Below, in pieces: positions 1 to 10,610 of a DNA stretch of 64,000 bases. The translations under genes and the position numbers were made by a program. The DNA comes from Zingiber officinale (Eukaryota; Streptophyta; Magnoliopsida; Zingiberales; Zingiberaceae). The notes beneath the pieces were generated by a model that was given only the letters and a program-made list of their open reading frames with translations, had not been told where the DNA came from and made no database searches. The stretch covers positions 131,116,532 to 131,180,531 of the forward strand of contig NC_055996.1 in the NCBI RefSeq assembly GCF_018446385.1. Direction: 5' to 3'. How positions within the stretch are numbered: position 1 is the first letter of the stretch; every line of letters starts with the position of its first letter.

Positions 1-1913
1 GTTAATAATGCATCTCCCCAATAGGAAATTGGCAAATTAGCTTGCGCCATCATAGACCTAACCATTTCAAGAAGAGTCCTATTTCTTCTTTCAGCTACCC
101 CATTTTGCTGTGGAGTTCCAGGGATTGTCAGCTGTCTAATAATCCCTCTATCATTACATATTGTCTTGAACATATCAGGCAAATACTCCCCACCACGGTC
201 AGTGCGTAAAGCTTTAACTTTACGTTCCGTTTGATTTTCAACTTCGTTCATATAACGAATAAAGCAATCTAATGCTTCGGATTTGTGAGAAATCAAATAC
301 ACATGACCGAACCTAGAGAAATCATCAATAAATGTAATGAAATAGGAAGCTCCATGTCTAGCCTTCACATTCATTGGACCACAAATATCCGAATGAATTA
401 ACTGCAATGTTGATTCAGATCTAATAGCCTTACCAAATGGTTTCCTAGTTGCTTTTCCAGCAAGACAATGCTCACATATAGACAATTGAATCTTAGCTCG
501 AGTGCCCAATAAACCCTCTTTAGCTAATCGATTCATACGTTCTTGTCCTATGTGTCCTAATCTAGCATGCCAAACCTCATCAGTTATATCTGCATCACTA
601 GTTAAAGCAATGTTTGAAAAACAACCATCAATAGCATAATTGACATCTGGTTCTATATCAAGAACCATAAAACCATTTGTTAAATAACCATATCCGATTG
701 ACACTGAGTCAATCTTAAGTTCAACAGACCGACTGTAAAAATTAATACAATACCCTAAATCAAGAAGACACGTAACGGAAACAAGATTCCGTCGAATTTC
801 AGGAGCATACAGGACATCATGTAGAAATAAAACTCTACCACCACGTAGGTTGAGTTTGCAAGTGCCGACTCCTTTGACTTCAACTCTTGCATTATTTTCC
901 ACATAGATCCACTTGTTGCCAGCTGGTACCCGACGGTACTCAACAAATGTAACTCGTTCTCGAGCTACATGGTTGGTTGCTCCCGAATCTATAATCCACA
1001 AAGGATAAGAATCAGCTAACAACACTGAACTAGCAACAAAATGCTCTTGAAAAGAAGACACACTTGGATTTACCTTTTTCGGCTCAGTGCACTCCCGAGC
1101 AAAATGACCCTTTTTGCCACAGTTAAAACAAGTCAACTTGTTTTTAGGTTTCTTTCCAGTCTTCTTAGCTACCTTCTTGATTGAGCCTTGTCCCACAACA
1201 GCAGCTTCCTTCTTCTTTCCCTTCCCTTTCTTGAACCATTTCCTTTTCTTGGATCCATATGATCCTGCAGAACCTACAGCCACATAGGCTTGTCCAGAAA
1301 TCCTTGCGGATTCAACTCTCTCCGCCTCCAATTCTACATGGCGTGAGACATCAGTGAAAGTCTTGATACTCTCACTGTGAGTTAAGGTCTGCTTCATGGT
1401 TTCCCAAGAATCTGGAAGTGAACGTATAACTGCTTGAACCTGTTGTTCATCAGTCAACTCATGACCAGCAATTTTAAGCTCCCGAATCATGTTCGACATC
1501 TCCCTGAGGTGTTGAACCATTGACATATTCGGACGCTTTTTGTAGCTGTCAAATTTAATTGTCAGCTGTCGAAGCTTGCTCAGACTTACTCCACTGTATT
1601 TTTCTTTAAGGGCAACCCAGACTTCATGAGCCGTAAGATATGACTCATATTCAAAAGCTAGGTCGTCTACCATTGAACTAATCAATATACCCTTTGCAGT
1701 GGAGTCCTTTTTCTTCCATGCCTTATAGGCATCAAGATCTCGTCTGTGTTGTGCAGTGGGACCATCAACAGGTACTTCCATAACCTGATTTACAGCCTCT
1801 AGAACTTCTTGTTCCTCAAGTACATATTGTATCTTGAGGTGCCAGATCTTGTAGTTATCCCCATTAAGTTTTTCACCTTTGTTGAGTTCAGCTATTATGT
1901 TTTTGGTTGCCAT
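1..1913 (-). CDS. Ty1-copia gag-pol polyprotein, intact but cut by window edge
   Basis: The minus strand is open from ATG at 1913-1911 to base 1, about 637 codons with no stop, so the gene continues outside the window. Gag comes first. A CCHC zinc knuckle lies at residues 262-275 (CX2CX4HX4C, preceded by a Lys-rich stretch). The aspartic protease active site DSGA is at residue 309. The integrase zinc-binding His begins near residue 449, and the DD35E catalytic residues are D509, D572 and E608. The order gag-protease-integrase before any reverse transcriptase is that of Ty1-copia (Pseudoviridae). The protein would package and integrate the element's cDNA. Reverse transcriptase and RNase H must lie beyond the left edge. 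No frameshift or stop is visible, in contrast to every other copia copy in this window, so the insertion looks young. The lineage within copia was not assigned. Confidence 0.93.
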   Translation of the reverse strand, partial: MATKNIIAELNKGEKLNGDNYKIWHLKIQYVLEEQEVLEAVNQVMEVPVDGPTAQHRRDLDAYKAWKKKDSTAKGILISSMVDDLAFEYESYLTAHEVWVALKEKYSGVSLSKLRQLTIKFDSYKKRPNMSMVQHLREMSNMIRELKIAGHELTDEQQVQAVIRSLPDSWETMKQTLTHSESIKTFTDVSRHVELEAERVESARISGQAYVAVGSAGSYGSKKRKWFKKGKGKKKEAAVVGQGSIKKVAKKTGKKPKNKLTCFNCGKKGHFARECTEPKKVNPSVSSFQEHFVASSVLLADSYPLWIIDSGATNHVARERVTFVEYRRVPAGNKWIYVENNARVEVKGVGTCKLNLRGGRVLFLHDVLYAPEIRRNLVSVTCLLDLGYCINFYSRSVELKIDSVSIGYGYLTNGFMVLDIEPDVNYAIDGCFSNIALTSDADITDEVWHARLGHIGQERMNRLAKEGLLGTRAKIQLSICEHCLAGKATRKPFGKAIRSESTLQLIHSDICGPMNVKARHGASYFITFIDDFSRFGHVYLISHKSEALDCFIRYMNEVENQTERKVKALRTDRGGEYLPDMFKTICNDRGIIRQLTIPGTPQQNGVAERRNRTLLEMVRSMMAQANLPISYWGDALL

Positions 1914-2355
1914 AATTTATCATAAATAAACACATTATTTAGTATTCAGTGTAAATCATATGTATGCAATTTATGATTGACTTAATATTACTTTGAGTTG
2001 GTTTACAAAATCAAGTGACAACTGTGTTTTCACTTATCATCCGTATGACCAATCAAATTAATATTAATCAATTCTATTACATACATCCAAACAAATGAAC
2101 TAATCATTTATAATATCATGAATTCATTAATTAAATAAACTAATCATTTAACATATCATGTTTTTTTTTAATTAAATGAACTAATCATTTAATACATTAT
2201 GAACTAATCATGTATCATGTCAAGCAAACAGCATAAATAAATGAACATATCATTAATATAAAATTATGCTGCAAATTGTTAACATATAACCAACTGACAT
2301 GAATGAAATGGACTAACTATTGTTCATACAAAACGACAATAAAAATAACAGAACT
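1914..2355 (-). other. AT-rich spacer between extra ORF and gag
   Basis: This 440-bp spacer contains several near-repeats of a motif like aactaatcatttaat (about 2090-2220). I see no coding frame. It could hold an intron or an internal ribosome entry region for gag, but nothing in the sequence proves either. Confidence 0.5.
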
Positions 2356-2901
2356 CTAATAAACTAGATAGGCAACTACCACTCCCACTAGGACAGACAC
2401 TAGTGCAGTGGCTAATATAATCCCTCTCAGCCTGGACTCATTTGGGGTAATCCCAGGCAAGACAGCTTCAAGATTTTCAATTGGATCCCACACACACTCT
2501 CCCAGATCCTCTTCAGATTCATCTGGATCTTCAGGCTCTTCTGAATGCTCTTCAGATTCTTCTGGATCCTCCTCTGGAGGATCTTCTGAATCCTCTTCAG
2601 ATTCATCTGGATCCTCCTCTGGGTCTTCAGGACCCCAATAGAGATGTAGCAACTGTCTGCACATCTCTGAGTACGAGATGTGTCCATCATAATCATCCCA
2701 AAGTTGGAATGCTATCTGCCTAAGGTTTTCTGGCAGTGAATAGACTAGAGCAAATCTTCCGTGTGTGTCTTCTACTCGCTCGAGTTTCCAGAACAACCGA
2801 TCGAGCCGACCAATAAGCCATCCGAGTCCTAGAACAGGGTCGAAATCAAGCTCCTTAATCTCCTCCCAAAGCTCATGTTGTCGTGAATCACGACTAGCCA
2901 T
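2356..2901 (-). CDS. Extra retrotransposon ORF: EF-hand-like, acidic, tail-anchored protein
   Basis: This 181-codon ORF lies on the gag-pol strand, between the primer-binding site and gag. ATG is at 2901 and TAG at 2356-2358. Three parts are visible. Residues 1-90 look globular; residues 59-88 read like an EF-hand, with a helix, then DDYDGHISYSEM, then a helix. The loop has acidic residues at 70 and 72, Gly73, Ile75 and Glu79, but Trp sits where the first Asp should be, or the loop is one residue short. Residues 91-132 are almost entirely Glu, Asp, Ser and Pro, from short imperfect DNA repeats. Residues 160-181 form one hydrophobic helix ending at the stop, as in tail-anchored membrane proteins. 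Extra ORFs upstream of gag are known in Ogre/Tat Ty3-gypsy elements. I do not recognise this protein family. It could be a captured host gene or an element-specific accessory protein. Confidence 0.7.
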   Translation of the reverse strand: MASRDSRQHELWEEIKELDFDPVLGLGWLIGRLDRLFWKLERVEDTHGRFALVYSLPENLRQIAFQLWDDYDGHISYSEMCRQLLHLYWGPEDPEEDPDESEEDSEDPPEEDPEESEEHSEEPEDPDESEEDLGECVWDPIENLEAVLPGITPNESRLRGIILATALVSVLVGVVVAYLVY

Positions 2902-4252
2902 CTGAAAAATTGAAAAATAAATAAGTCAGTACAAAACCGACTAACCAGTACAAAACCGGCTTATTTCAATTTATACAGGCATAGTACCAACATAATAAAT
3001 CAAGAAAAAACAAATCTTCTCGATTTTCAGGAGTTTAAGTCGACAATTAGAACTAATCTAATTGGTCAGACCCATTGGATCGGTTGATTAAGGATCCAGA
3101 TCCTAAGCTCAGTCCATTGTCCTTAATTAGAACTAATCTAATTGGACAGGGATTTTTGTACCTATGTTCTGTTAATTTTTCTCTAAGTCCATTTCAACCA
3201 ATTTCAGACTTATTGATCAAACTCAGATCCGTTTGATCAAACCAATGTCATTGGTTTAAGTCTGACCAGTTAGAACAAATCTGATTGTTTTGATCAAATC
3301 TGACTCAATTGAACAAATCTGGTCATTTGATCATATTTGGTCCAAGTCCAATTAATCAACCCAAATTAATTTCGGGTTAAGATCAAATTGGTTCGGTTAA
3401 ATCAACTAATGATTTATACTTGAACCGGGTCTAAATAAACCAACCAATTTAAACCTACCTAATTAATTAAAATTAGACCAACAATCATAATTCTAATTAA
3501 TTTTAACATGCATAATATATATATATTTTTTAAACACAGAAGCTTAAAAAAAATTTACAGGAAGAGCCATTCGAAAATAAAAGGTTTCGTTTTTTTTTAA
3601 AAAATTGCATGCAACACCTTTTATATATATATAAATTTGATTTTTTTAAATCAAACTTTTCCTCATGAAATGTTTTCATGAAGCACGTTCTTCCCCTTTT
3701 TTTTTAGCATCCCGTTTTCTCCGCCGCCCGCTGCCCGCTGCCCACGCACGCTGACCACGTTCGCAGTTCACACATCGTGCACGTTGTGCACGCCGTCTCA
3801 GCCGCGCACCAGCGACAAACATGGTACAGAAACGGCAAGAGGCCGAGGCCGCCTTAAGCACGAAGTCGGCATTTTCTTCACCACAATCTATTCGCCGCCC
3901 ATCACCACAGTGCCTCACCCACGACGAACGCAGGTAGCAAGTCTCTGCTTGTGCAGAAATTGTGAGAGGCAGCAGCCATGAGCACTCCGTCAACCAACCA
4001 AGACGCCATCATAGGCCACATAATGCCTTCACCGGTATTTCATTGCGGCCTAAGCCCTGCTTTAATGGAAATCACTAGAGCAGCGACGTTAACGCCGATG
4101 GTGACTCTTACCAGCGACCCTGTCGCTGGTGAGCGACGTCGTATGCTACGACACATTAGTCGTGCAAAAGACAGTGACGAGAAATGGCAAATCGAGAAAA
4201 CATCGGAACAACGATTTTATAATTCGTCTTATGCATTTAGAAATAACTACGT
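2902..4252 (-). other. Long 5' leader of copia element
   Basis: About 1.35 kb separates the primer-binding site from the extra ORF. The part near the primer site (3690-4240) is GC-richer, and 3000-3660 is AT-rich with repeated ggtcaaatctga-type phrases. Short ORFs occur on both strands (for example 3676-3993 minus) but none resembles a known protein. Most copia leaders are only a few hundred bases at most, so this one is unusually long and may contain an intron or a captured segment. Confidence 0.6.
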
Positions 4253-4264
4253 GCTCTGATACCA
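4253..4264 (-). other. Primer-binding site (initiator Met-tRNA)
   Basis: The minus strand reads TGGTATCAGAGC one base after the LTR end. This is the standard plant copia primer site, complementary to the 3' end of initiator methionine tRNA. It fixes the element's orientation and its LTR boundary. Confidence 0.92.
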
Positions 4265-4265
4265 A

Positions 4266-4595
4266 TGTTGAATATATGTTCTAAATGTATGTTAGATGAA
4301 TTAATTAAATGCGGTAAAAACTTACAGCGATCTCCCGCAGATCTGCAATCGACAATGACGAAGCTCGCTATCGGAAGAGCGATCACAGGATCGGAAAGCC
4401 CTCCGCAATTCCACAAACCAAATCCCGCCGCTTTGGATGTTCACCTCTTACTCTCGTCGCACGATCGCGATTTCTCACCCTGAGCCTTGGACGGACCCCC
4501 TTTATATAGGGAAATACCCTAGGGGCATAATGGACATTTCCATTATGTGTAGTGGGGAACATGGGCCACGTTCCCCACTATCCCCATTTCTAACA
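4266..4595 (-). repeat. 5' LTR of the left-hand copia element
   Basis: In minus orientation the LTR starts TGTTAGAAATGG at 4595 and ends TTCAACA at 4266, 330 bp, and the primer-binding site follows directly. The flanking five bases outside (gaaag, 4596-4600) should recur at the far end of the element if it is complete. Confidence 0.85.
4501..4508 (-). promoter_or_regulatory. TATA box in copia LTR
   Basis: TATATAAA on the minus strand lies about 90 bases into the LTR, a suitable place for the U3 promoter that starts genomic RNA synthesis. Confidence 0.55.
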
Positions 4596-5817
4596 GAAAG
4601 TTGAATATCCATCCCAAGGAGAGGGGAGGGAGACAGGGATGGGAATGAATATCTTTCTTTTGATGAATTATTAAAATGGGTTGGGTCTCCATTGAGATGA
4701 CTTACAAATTCCAGCCCACCATGGTGATGTGTATAAATTCCAATTCCCTTAAAATATCTGTAATTATATTGTATTTTTTAGGAGCAATAATTTGCTGGGA
4801 GTGGGAAAGAGAAGTTCTTTGATGGATATTAAATTGATTATTGGGTTTCGATGGATGCAGTGATCTTAAAATTATATAAAATTAGTTTTTATGTATTTAT
4901 TTAATTTTTCTAATTGTAAAAATAATATTAAACATTAATTTAGCTAAATATTAATCAGACCTAGAGAGTTCGGAATAGATTGAAACTAGATACTATGAGT
5001 TCTTCTGATTTTTATGATTATATTCATGCCCTCAAATATCAATTTAACATAATATATTGAGTCCAATGATTTTTTTAGCATGAATTTATCTAAAAATTAA
5101 TTCGTATTTAAAAAATCATTGTTTTCAAAATATTGGATTAAATTAATGTTTGATAGTATTTTTATAATCAGAATAACTATACGAACACATAAGAATTATT
5201 TTATATCATTCTGAGCTCTCTAAATCTATCAGCTGGTTTTGATTAAAATCGACTGATTAATTTTTCAAACACACGGGAAGAAATTGATTTAACTGGAAAA
5301 AAGTCAATTAATTGATTTTTTTTCCAATCGAATTGATTTGAGGATGGGATAAAATAAAAAGTGTGTACTTAGATTTGATAATTTTAAGATTATAGTACGT
5401 GACTTATGTATTTTAGAAATTTATGTACTGGATTCGATTATTGAAAATCATCAAAATTTATATTTATTTTGCATAAATTTAATTTGAATAAAAAAACTTA
5501 TATCTATTTTTGCTAAGGCTCAATAATAACTCTATTATTTTATAAGCTAGTACCAGTTCTTTTAAAAATTTGTCTTGTTAATCATTTTGTCGTCATAAAG
5601 AATAATTAATATGAAAGCAAATATTAAGCAATAAGATTAGTGCAATCTATCTTCTTTTTCAAAAACAAATCACAATTACCTTAGATCATCAACATTAAAA
5701 ATTCACATAATTAAATTTTACATAAGAAAAATATAATTAAACAAATAGAAAAAAAACTCAATGCATATACTAACCTCTACAATATAACTAATGGCCTTAA
5801 AATGTCAATATAACCTC
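4596..5817. other. AT-rich intergenic DNA
   Basis: No gene is seen. Around 5210-5280 a phrase like gagctctctaaatctatcag followed by an inverted partner resembles the centre of the fold-back repeats at 28-31 kb, so a decayed member of that family may be present. Confidence 0.4.
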
Positions 5818-7540
5818 TACATTACGACTTAGGATACATTATGATTTTTCTTTTTTAAAGGATTATTACGTTGTATGAGAAATTTCTATTGCTTTACAAT
5901 GTATAGTTATTCAATAAATAACTTGATATTATAGCAACTACAAAATTGCTTTACAATGTATAGTTATTCAATAAATAAATAACTTGCTTTACAATGTATA
6001 GTTATTCATAAACCATTTTGTCAACTACAAAATTGGAGGTCTTTGTCCTAACTAGTTTCTTATTCTTTTAGAAGGAAGTTGGGATTGAAAGTGCCTTTGA
6101 CACCACTCAATAGGATCGGAGAACACTTTAGCACCGTTGTAGATTTCATCGTCTCAAATCACACATTTATATACTCAAATCCGATGTACAATCCACAAGG
6201 CCTTCGGTGGGATCTTCATCTCACTTGGTAGCATAGCACAAACACGCACACATAAAAAGGCAAATTAATTTGAAAGGGTTTCAAATTTAAGTCCATAATA
6301 TATCGAGAATAGCATGATTTTTCATTTAAAGAAAAAAAGCTTCCTTTTCCCTTAGCTGATTTTTCTTTGAACCATCCAACCAAAGGTCAAGCAACACTCA
6401 TATTGGAGGAAAAAGAATATATCCATAGGTTCCCTTCTTTTGTTTCAAATAGGTCGAGTGCTTTTTTGTCTTGAAAAATTATATAGTTACCTCATGGTTT
6501 TATCATTGCTCATGTCAAAAACATTTTGAATGGTTTTAATTATTACAGCATATGTTGTCTTTCTTGTTGTCAACTCCATCCGTTGGTTCTCCAAGGAACA
6601 ACACTTTGTTATACGCTCCTCCACAGAAGTTGAATACTGAGCTATAGCTGCCACAATTACTCGGTTGGATTCAAAACTTGCTATAAGAGCTTCTCACATG
6701 CATACAAAGCGAATGATGCCACCAAAGCGAACGATGCCACCAAAGAAACAAAATTTGTGTACTTCTTGAGCTGTTTTTCCATTGCTCTCCAAGAAAATAA
6801 ACCAAACATGGTGTGTTCTTTTTTTGTTTTTGTTTTTGTTTTTTTCTCTCTTGATGTTGTCTTAGTCCAATTTCTTTGTCTTGCATATGTATAGATGATC
6901 ATCTATGATAGTATAGAAATGATAACACAAGTGCTCACTTGCCACGCGTAATTTATTAACATAGTTAATTTGTAATTCATTAATATATGTAATTGTAAAT
7001 GCCAAGTATTTGATCATTTTTCTATCTAATACCAATAGTGGATATTATTCATGTGTTTTACTCAATTAATATCTAACTGAATCACTGTAATTCTATAATT
7101 CAACTAATGTTCATTGTTAAGGATTAATTAATGTTTAGGATTACGGTTAACTTAACTTCGGCAAACTTTTTTTTTCTTCCACAATTTCTATCTCATATTA
7201 AAACTCTTCTTGTTTTATCCAAAATTATAATAATTTTAAAATCACAAATTCAAAAGGTTCATTACAATTTAAATTTTAATTATGTCAACTTAATGCTAAA
7301 TATTAGAGCCTACATTATTTTACAAATCAATCTATGCACCATAAACTTCATGTCTTTACACGTTGTGTGTTGAAATTAAACATGTAAAACACTTATATTT
7401 TCTTAAAAAAATGTGCTTTAAAACTTGAAGACCAAGAATTTTCCTTATGCTCCAAAGCATTATTAGAATGTGGGTGCATGCCTTAATGTTCTACTTTCTA
7501 ATTATCAACATCACTACCTATCCCACCAAATATTGTAAGA
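5818..7540 (+). repeat. Segmental duplication, copy 1
   Basis: This block is collinear with 25531-31440. Shared landmarks include the phrase around 6115-6190 (agaacactttagcacc) with 26283-26360, the block 6515-6900 with 26370-26755, 7085-7330 with 27120-27440, and 7360-7540 with 27920-28015 plus 31300-31430. Copy 1 carries about 330 bp (6192-6515) that copy 2 lacks. Copy 2 lies just downstream of the CNL gene, but no CNL sequence is seen next to copy 1. Confidence 0.85.
5889..6009 (+). repeat. Three-copy local repeat
   Basis: A unit beginning ttgctttacaatgtatag starts at 5889, 5946 and 5984. Spacing is uneven, so it looks like local slippage duplication. Copy 2 of the segmental duplication has a single diverged unit near 25612. 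Confidence 0.8.
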
Positions 7541-7550
7541 CTCTATATCT

Positions 7551-7596
7551 AATAATAATAATAATAATTATTATTATTATTATTATTATTATTATT
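7551..7596 (+). repeat. AAT/ATT microsatellite
   Basis: Six AAT units run into about ten ATT units, forming a palindromic trinucleotide tract immediately left of a GC-rich insertion. A matching AAT tract lies on the other side at 8485-8501. Confidence 0.9.
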
Positions 7597-8484
7597 GATC
7601 CTGTCCGAGAGTCGAGTCGACGGACGTTGGGGAGAGGACGCTCACTTTGACTGGATGTAGACTGAAGATGACGTGGACCTACAACGAGTTAAGCCTGCAA
7701 CCACAAGTCGTTAGTGCCAAGCCAGGGAGGGGTTCCCTGACAATGACCCTCCGACGCTCAAGTCAGTCACCGACGGCAAACGAATGAAGTGGAGAAGAGA
7801 AAAGAGCAGCGGCGTAATTGTGGCTACAGTAGTCGTGAGCATACCTCCGTCGAAGCCTGGAAATCTTTATATAGGGCTCCCGGGAGGCGCGTGCACGCTT
7901 CTCAAAGCATACCTGGAAAGGTTGTGTCAGAAAAGCGTGTCTGACGCGATACCCTAACAACCCGAGCATATCCTTGATGCGACAGTGGAAGCTTCCACTG
8001 TACGATTCTCCATCTGCCCATATCGCCAACCATGTCACCTGCCGATGACACGGGTCCCTAGAAAGATATCACCAACTGCTCCTTTTGTCCGTTATTGGGC
8101 CGAGCGGGAGAGCCGCTCGACCAATCTGTCGTCCGGGTGACATCATGGCCGGACCGAGCGGGAGAGTTTGCTCGGCCAATGGTGCGCTGTCTCGGCTCCG
8201 TCTTGTCAAGCGAGGGAGGCGTGCTTGCTTGGTCAGGGCTACGTCCACTGTTCAATAGAGCGGGATGGTCGTTTGACTTTTGTCCTTCCATGCTTGAGCT
8301 TTTTGAGTGTTGGAAGCTCAGTATTTGGTTGAGCTATCGTAGTGTCGGATCGGCTACTCTTCATGCCGACCGGGAAGGTGGTTCGCCCGATCGGATGCTT
8401 GCCCAGGACGTTGCCCACTTTGCCTATGATTCTCCACATGATGATAACCTCCTACTAGATGGGCCCCACCCTTACTACCGGATC
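7597..8484. mobile_element. GC-rich transposon-like insertion in ATT tract
   Basis: About 890 bp of GC-rich DNA sits in an AT-rich neighbourhood. It begins GATCCTGTCC and ends TACCGGATC, so GATCC preceded by ATT repeats forms a short inverted terminal repeat. It contains repeated gctcggcc/gagcggg phrases and a 141-codon ORF (8095-8520) that runs out through the microsatellite and looks accidental. I could not assign it to a superfamily. It is probably non-autonomous. Confidence 0.5.
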
Positions 8485-8940
8485 AATAATAATAATAATA
8501 AAATGACCACTTATATTTGAATGATCTCTTTCTCATTTTCAAAATAATAGGATGAGAGTAGTGATATGTATAGAGAAAAATATTAAGAAAATATTTTGAG
8601 ATACATACATAAATTCATGATCCGTTATTTAATTTTTTTTTTTATGGTTCTCATTATTTCTATGTCTATTCTTGAGATTTTCTCCATGTACATATTATTT
8701 TTCTAAGAATTGATTAGTAATTTAATACTCAATAAATACTAAACACATTCATTAACTAATAATACGCTTCCCAGTTTTTAAGATATTAAGAATAAATTAA
8801 TAAATAAATAAATTTTCTCTAATAAATAACTCTTCGTTTTAGAAATTTCACAAATTTTATACGGTAAATTTTACTGACCAGAATTTGACCAGCTTGAAAA
8901 TTCACTTGAGGGTCAACCCTGTTGAGCACACCAAATACAA
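8485..8940. other. AT-rich intergenic DNA
   Basis: It starts with an AAT microsatellite (8485-8501). I see no gene, RNA or clear transposon end in the remainder. Confidence 0.4.
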
Positions 8941-9199
8941 TAGACGGAAGGCATGAGCACTGTTCATCGTCTTCCCCAAACAAAATGGGCAAGTCGCGCC
9001 AAACGGCCAGGGGAAGATTCGAAGATGGGAACCCCCTCCCCTTGGCACGACTCTCTTTTGACACAAGGTCCACTGCATTTCGAGTGGTGCATCAGCAGCC
9101 GCTACACCAAGGACCGCCGGAAGAGAATACAGGCGTATTGGAAAGGGCTCGGGGAGACCAAACGGTATAGCAACAACTGTGCTTCTAGAATGACACTAA
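8941..9199 (+). pseudogene. Unidentified coding-like remnant left of MITE
   Basis: A GC-richer stretch is open from ATG at 8953 and is interrupted by the Tourist-like MITE at 9200. If the MITE and one TAA copy are removed, the frame stays open for about another 20 codons on the other side before a stop near 9694. The protein is basic, with Arg/Lys-rich patches, and I do not recognise it. It may belong to the same degraded gene as the PP2C fragment to the right. Confidence 0.35.
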
Positions 9200-9627
9200 C
9201 CCTCTGTTTGGGAGGAGGTGAGTAAAGGGGAGGAAAAGATAAACATGGGTAAAATGACTTTTTACCCTTGTTTGGGAGAGAGTGAGCTATGAAGGGGAAG
9301 GGGAGAGAAGGGTAAAGCTTCCCCTTGCATGCTCGGGAATAAGCGAAATTCCTTACACCCCAAATTGGGGTGTAAGGAAGGGTAAGGAGAAATTATTATA
9401 ATTATATCCTTATTTATTTTTTCACATGCAGATTTATTAAAAAAATAAGAGGATATTTTTTTAAATTTGTATATTTAACCTTCATTCCATCCCTTTCCTC
9501 TCACATAAACTTTCCCTCCCTTCCAAACAAGGGTAAGATAAATATATTACTTTCCCTTCCTTTTCCTCCCTTCCCCTTCCATCCCCTTCCATTAATAAAC
9601 CTTACCTCACCCCATCCAAACAGAGGC
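9200..9627. mobile_element. Tourist-like MITE (PIF/Harbinger type)
   Basis: This 428-bp element has inverted ends CCCTCTGTTTGG (left) and GCCTCTGTTTGG (right, reverse complement). It is flanked by the 3-bp duplication TAA (9197-9199 and 9628-9630). The TAA target and TTTGG-type ends are hallmarks of Tourist MITEs mobilised by PIF/Harbinger transposases. It encodes no protein. Confidence 0.88.
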
Positions 9628-10244
9628 TAATGCGCCGTGCAAAAGAAGCCAAGGCTCACATGACCTTGGGCAATCATCTTCAACGCTTCGTCGGTTAGAA
9701 GCACCCTCTGGAACTGCGACTGACAAAAGTAAACGCTGCACCGGAGGTTTCCCTATCTCCGGAAACCTTCAGCGTAGTTTCTCCCATGGTCTTCCGAGGC
9801 GCTTTCGCCGTGTTGCCGTGGCGCACTCTCTCTTGTGTGAGATCACCAAGCGGAACTCTAAAACCATCTCCAGCGCGACACATGGCCGGAGTTTCCTCGT
9901 TGCGCCCATCAAGGGGCTCCAAGACGAAAGCGCAGTGGTCCGACATGCCTGTTTCCGTCGAGGGTAACATCCAATGGGAGCCGAGTAAGGCAAGGGAGGA
10001 TTACGTCGTGGTCGTCTCGGAGGAGCACGGGTGGGTCTTCGTCAGCATCTACGACGGCTTCAATGGCCCTGACGCCACCGACTACCTGCTTTTCAACCTC
10101 TACGCTTCCATCCATCACGAGCTCAAGGGATTCTGGGACGATAAAGACAACACCTTTCCCGGCGAGGGACTTCTCATCAAATTGATTTCTTCTCGCTGCC
10201 GATTCACCGAATTCTGTATTCACAGAATAAATCACCGCCGCTAG
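9628..10244 (+). pseudogene. Protein phosphatase 2C fragment, POLTERGEIST-like (pseudogene)
   Basis: The frame ending at 10244 contains AQWSDMPVSVEGNIQWEPSK and then VSEEHGWVFVSIYDGFNGPD. This is the N-terminal catalytic region of plant POL/PLL-type PP2Cs, whose metal-binding motif is IYDGFNGPDA instead of the usual DGHGG. Intact members dephosphorylate Ser/Thr targets in stem-cell and receptor-kinase signalling. Here only the first part of the catalytic domain remains, the expected Gly before IYDG is Ser, upstream sequence is frameshifted, and no later catalytic exons follow. It is therefore a pseudogene or gene fragment. A nearby MITE insertion (9200-9627) fits lack of selection. Confidence 0.8.
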
Positions 10245-10610
10245 CAGAGGTGCGAGCAGAGTCGCTGCCATTAGAAGCACGATTTAAAATGGCCACATTC
10301 TAATCATTTAGTATAAAATCTAAATGACAAAGTCTGCTACTCAGATTTTGACCATTTCGCACTGTCCAATTTTATATTGGTGACTTTATCAACAGACAGA
10401 TTCCAATTCCAGTTGAATGCGACAAGAAAATTATTATATAAATTTAAATAAAAATATTTTATAAATAGTATTCAACGTTGAAATACATTAATTTTCTAAA
10501 TTACGTTCGTAATGAAAAATAAATAAAGCCGTCTAAACTAAGAGTGTTTAGCTACGAGTTAATCCGCGGATTGAGAAACACATATAAGATAAATTTTATG
10601 TCAATTTATT
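10245..10610. other. Intergenic DNA after PP2C fragment
   Basis: AT-rich, with no gene seen. The last 11 bases before the next repeat (gtcaatttatt) recur at 13691-13710. Confidence 0.4.

Noticed and set aside
2408..2723. Plus-strand frames opposite the extra copia ORF
   Set aside because: They are Ser/Asp-rich mirror readings of the acidic repeats, on the wrong strand for the element.
3676..3993. 105-codon minus-strand frame in the copia leader
   Set aside because: Composition is Arg/Cys-rich without motifs. It arises from GC-rich DNA and resembles no known protein.
8095..8520. 141-codon frame in the GC-rich element
   Set aside because: It runs out through the AAT microsatellite as Asn codons and has no family features.
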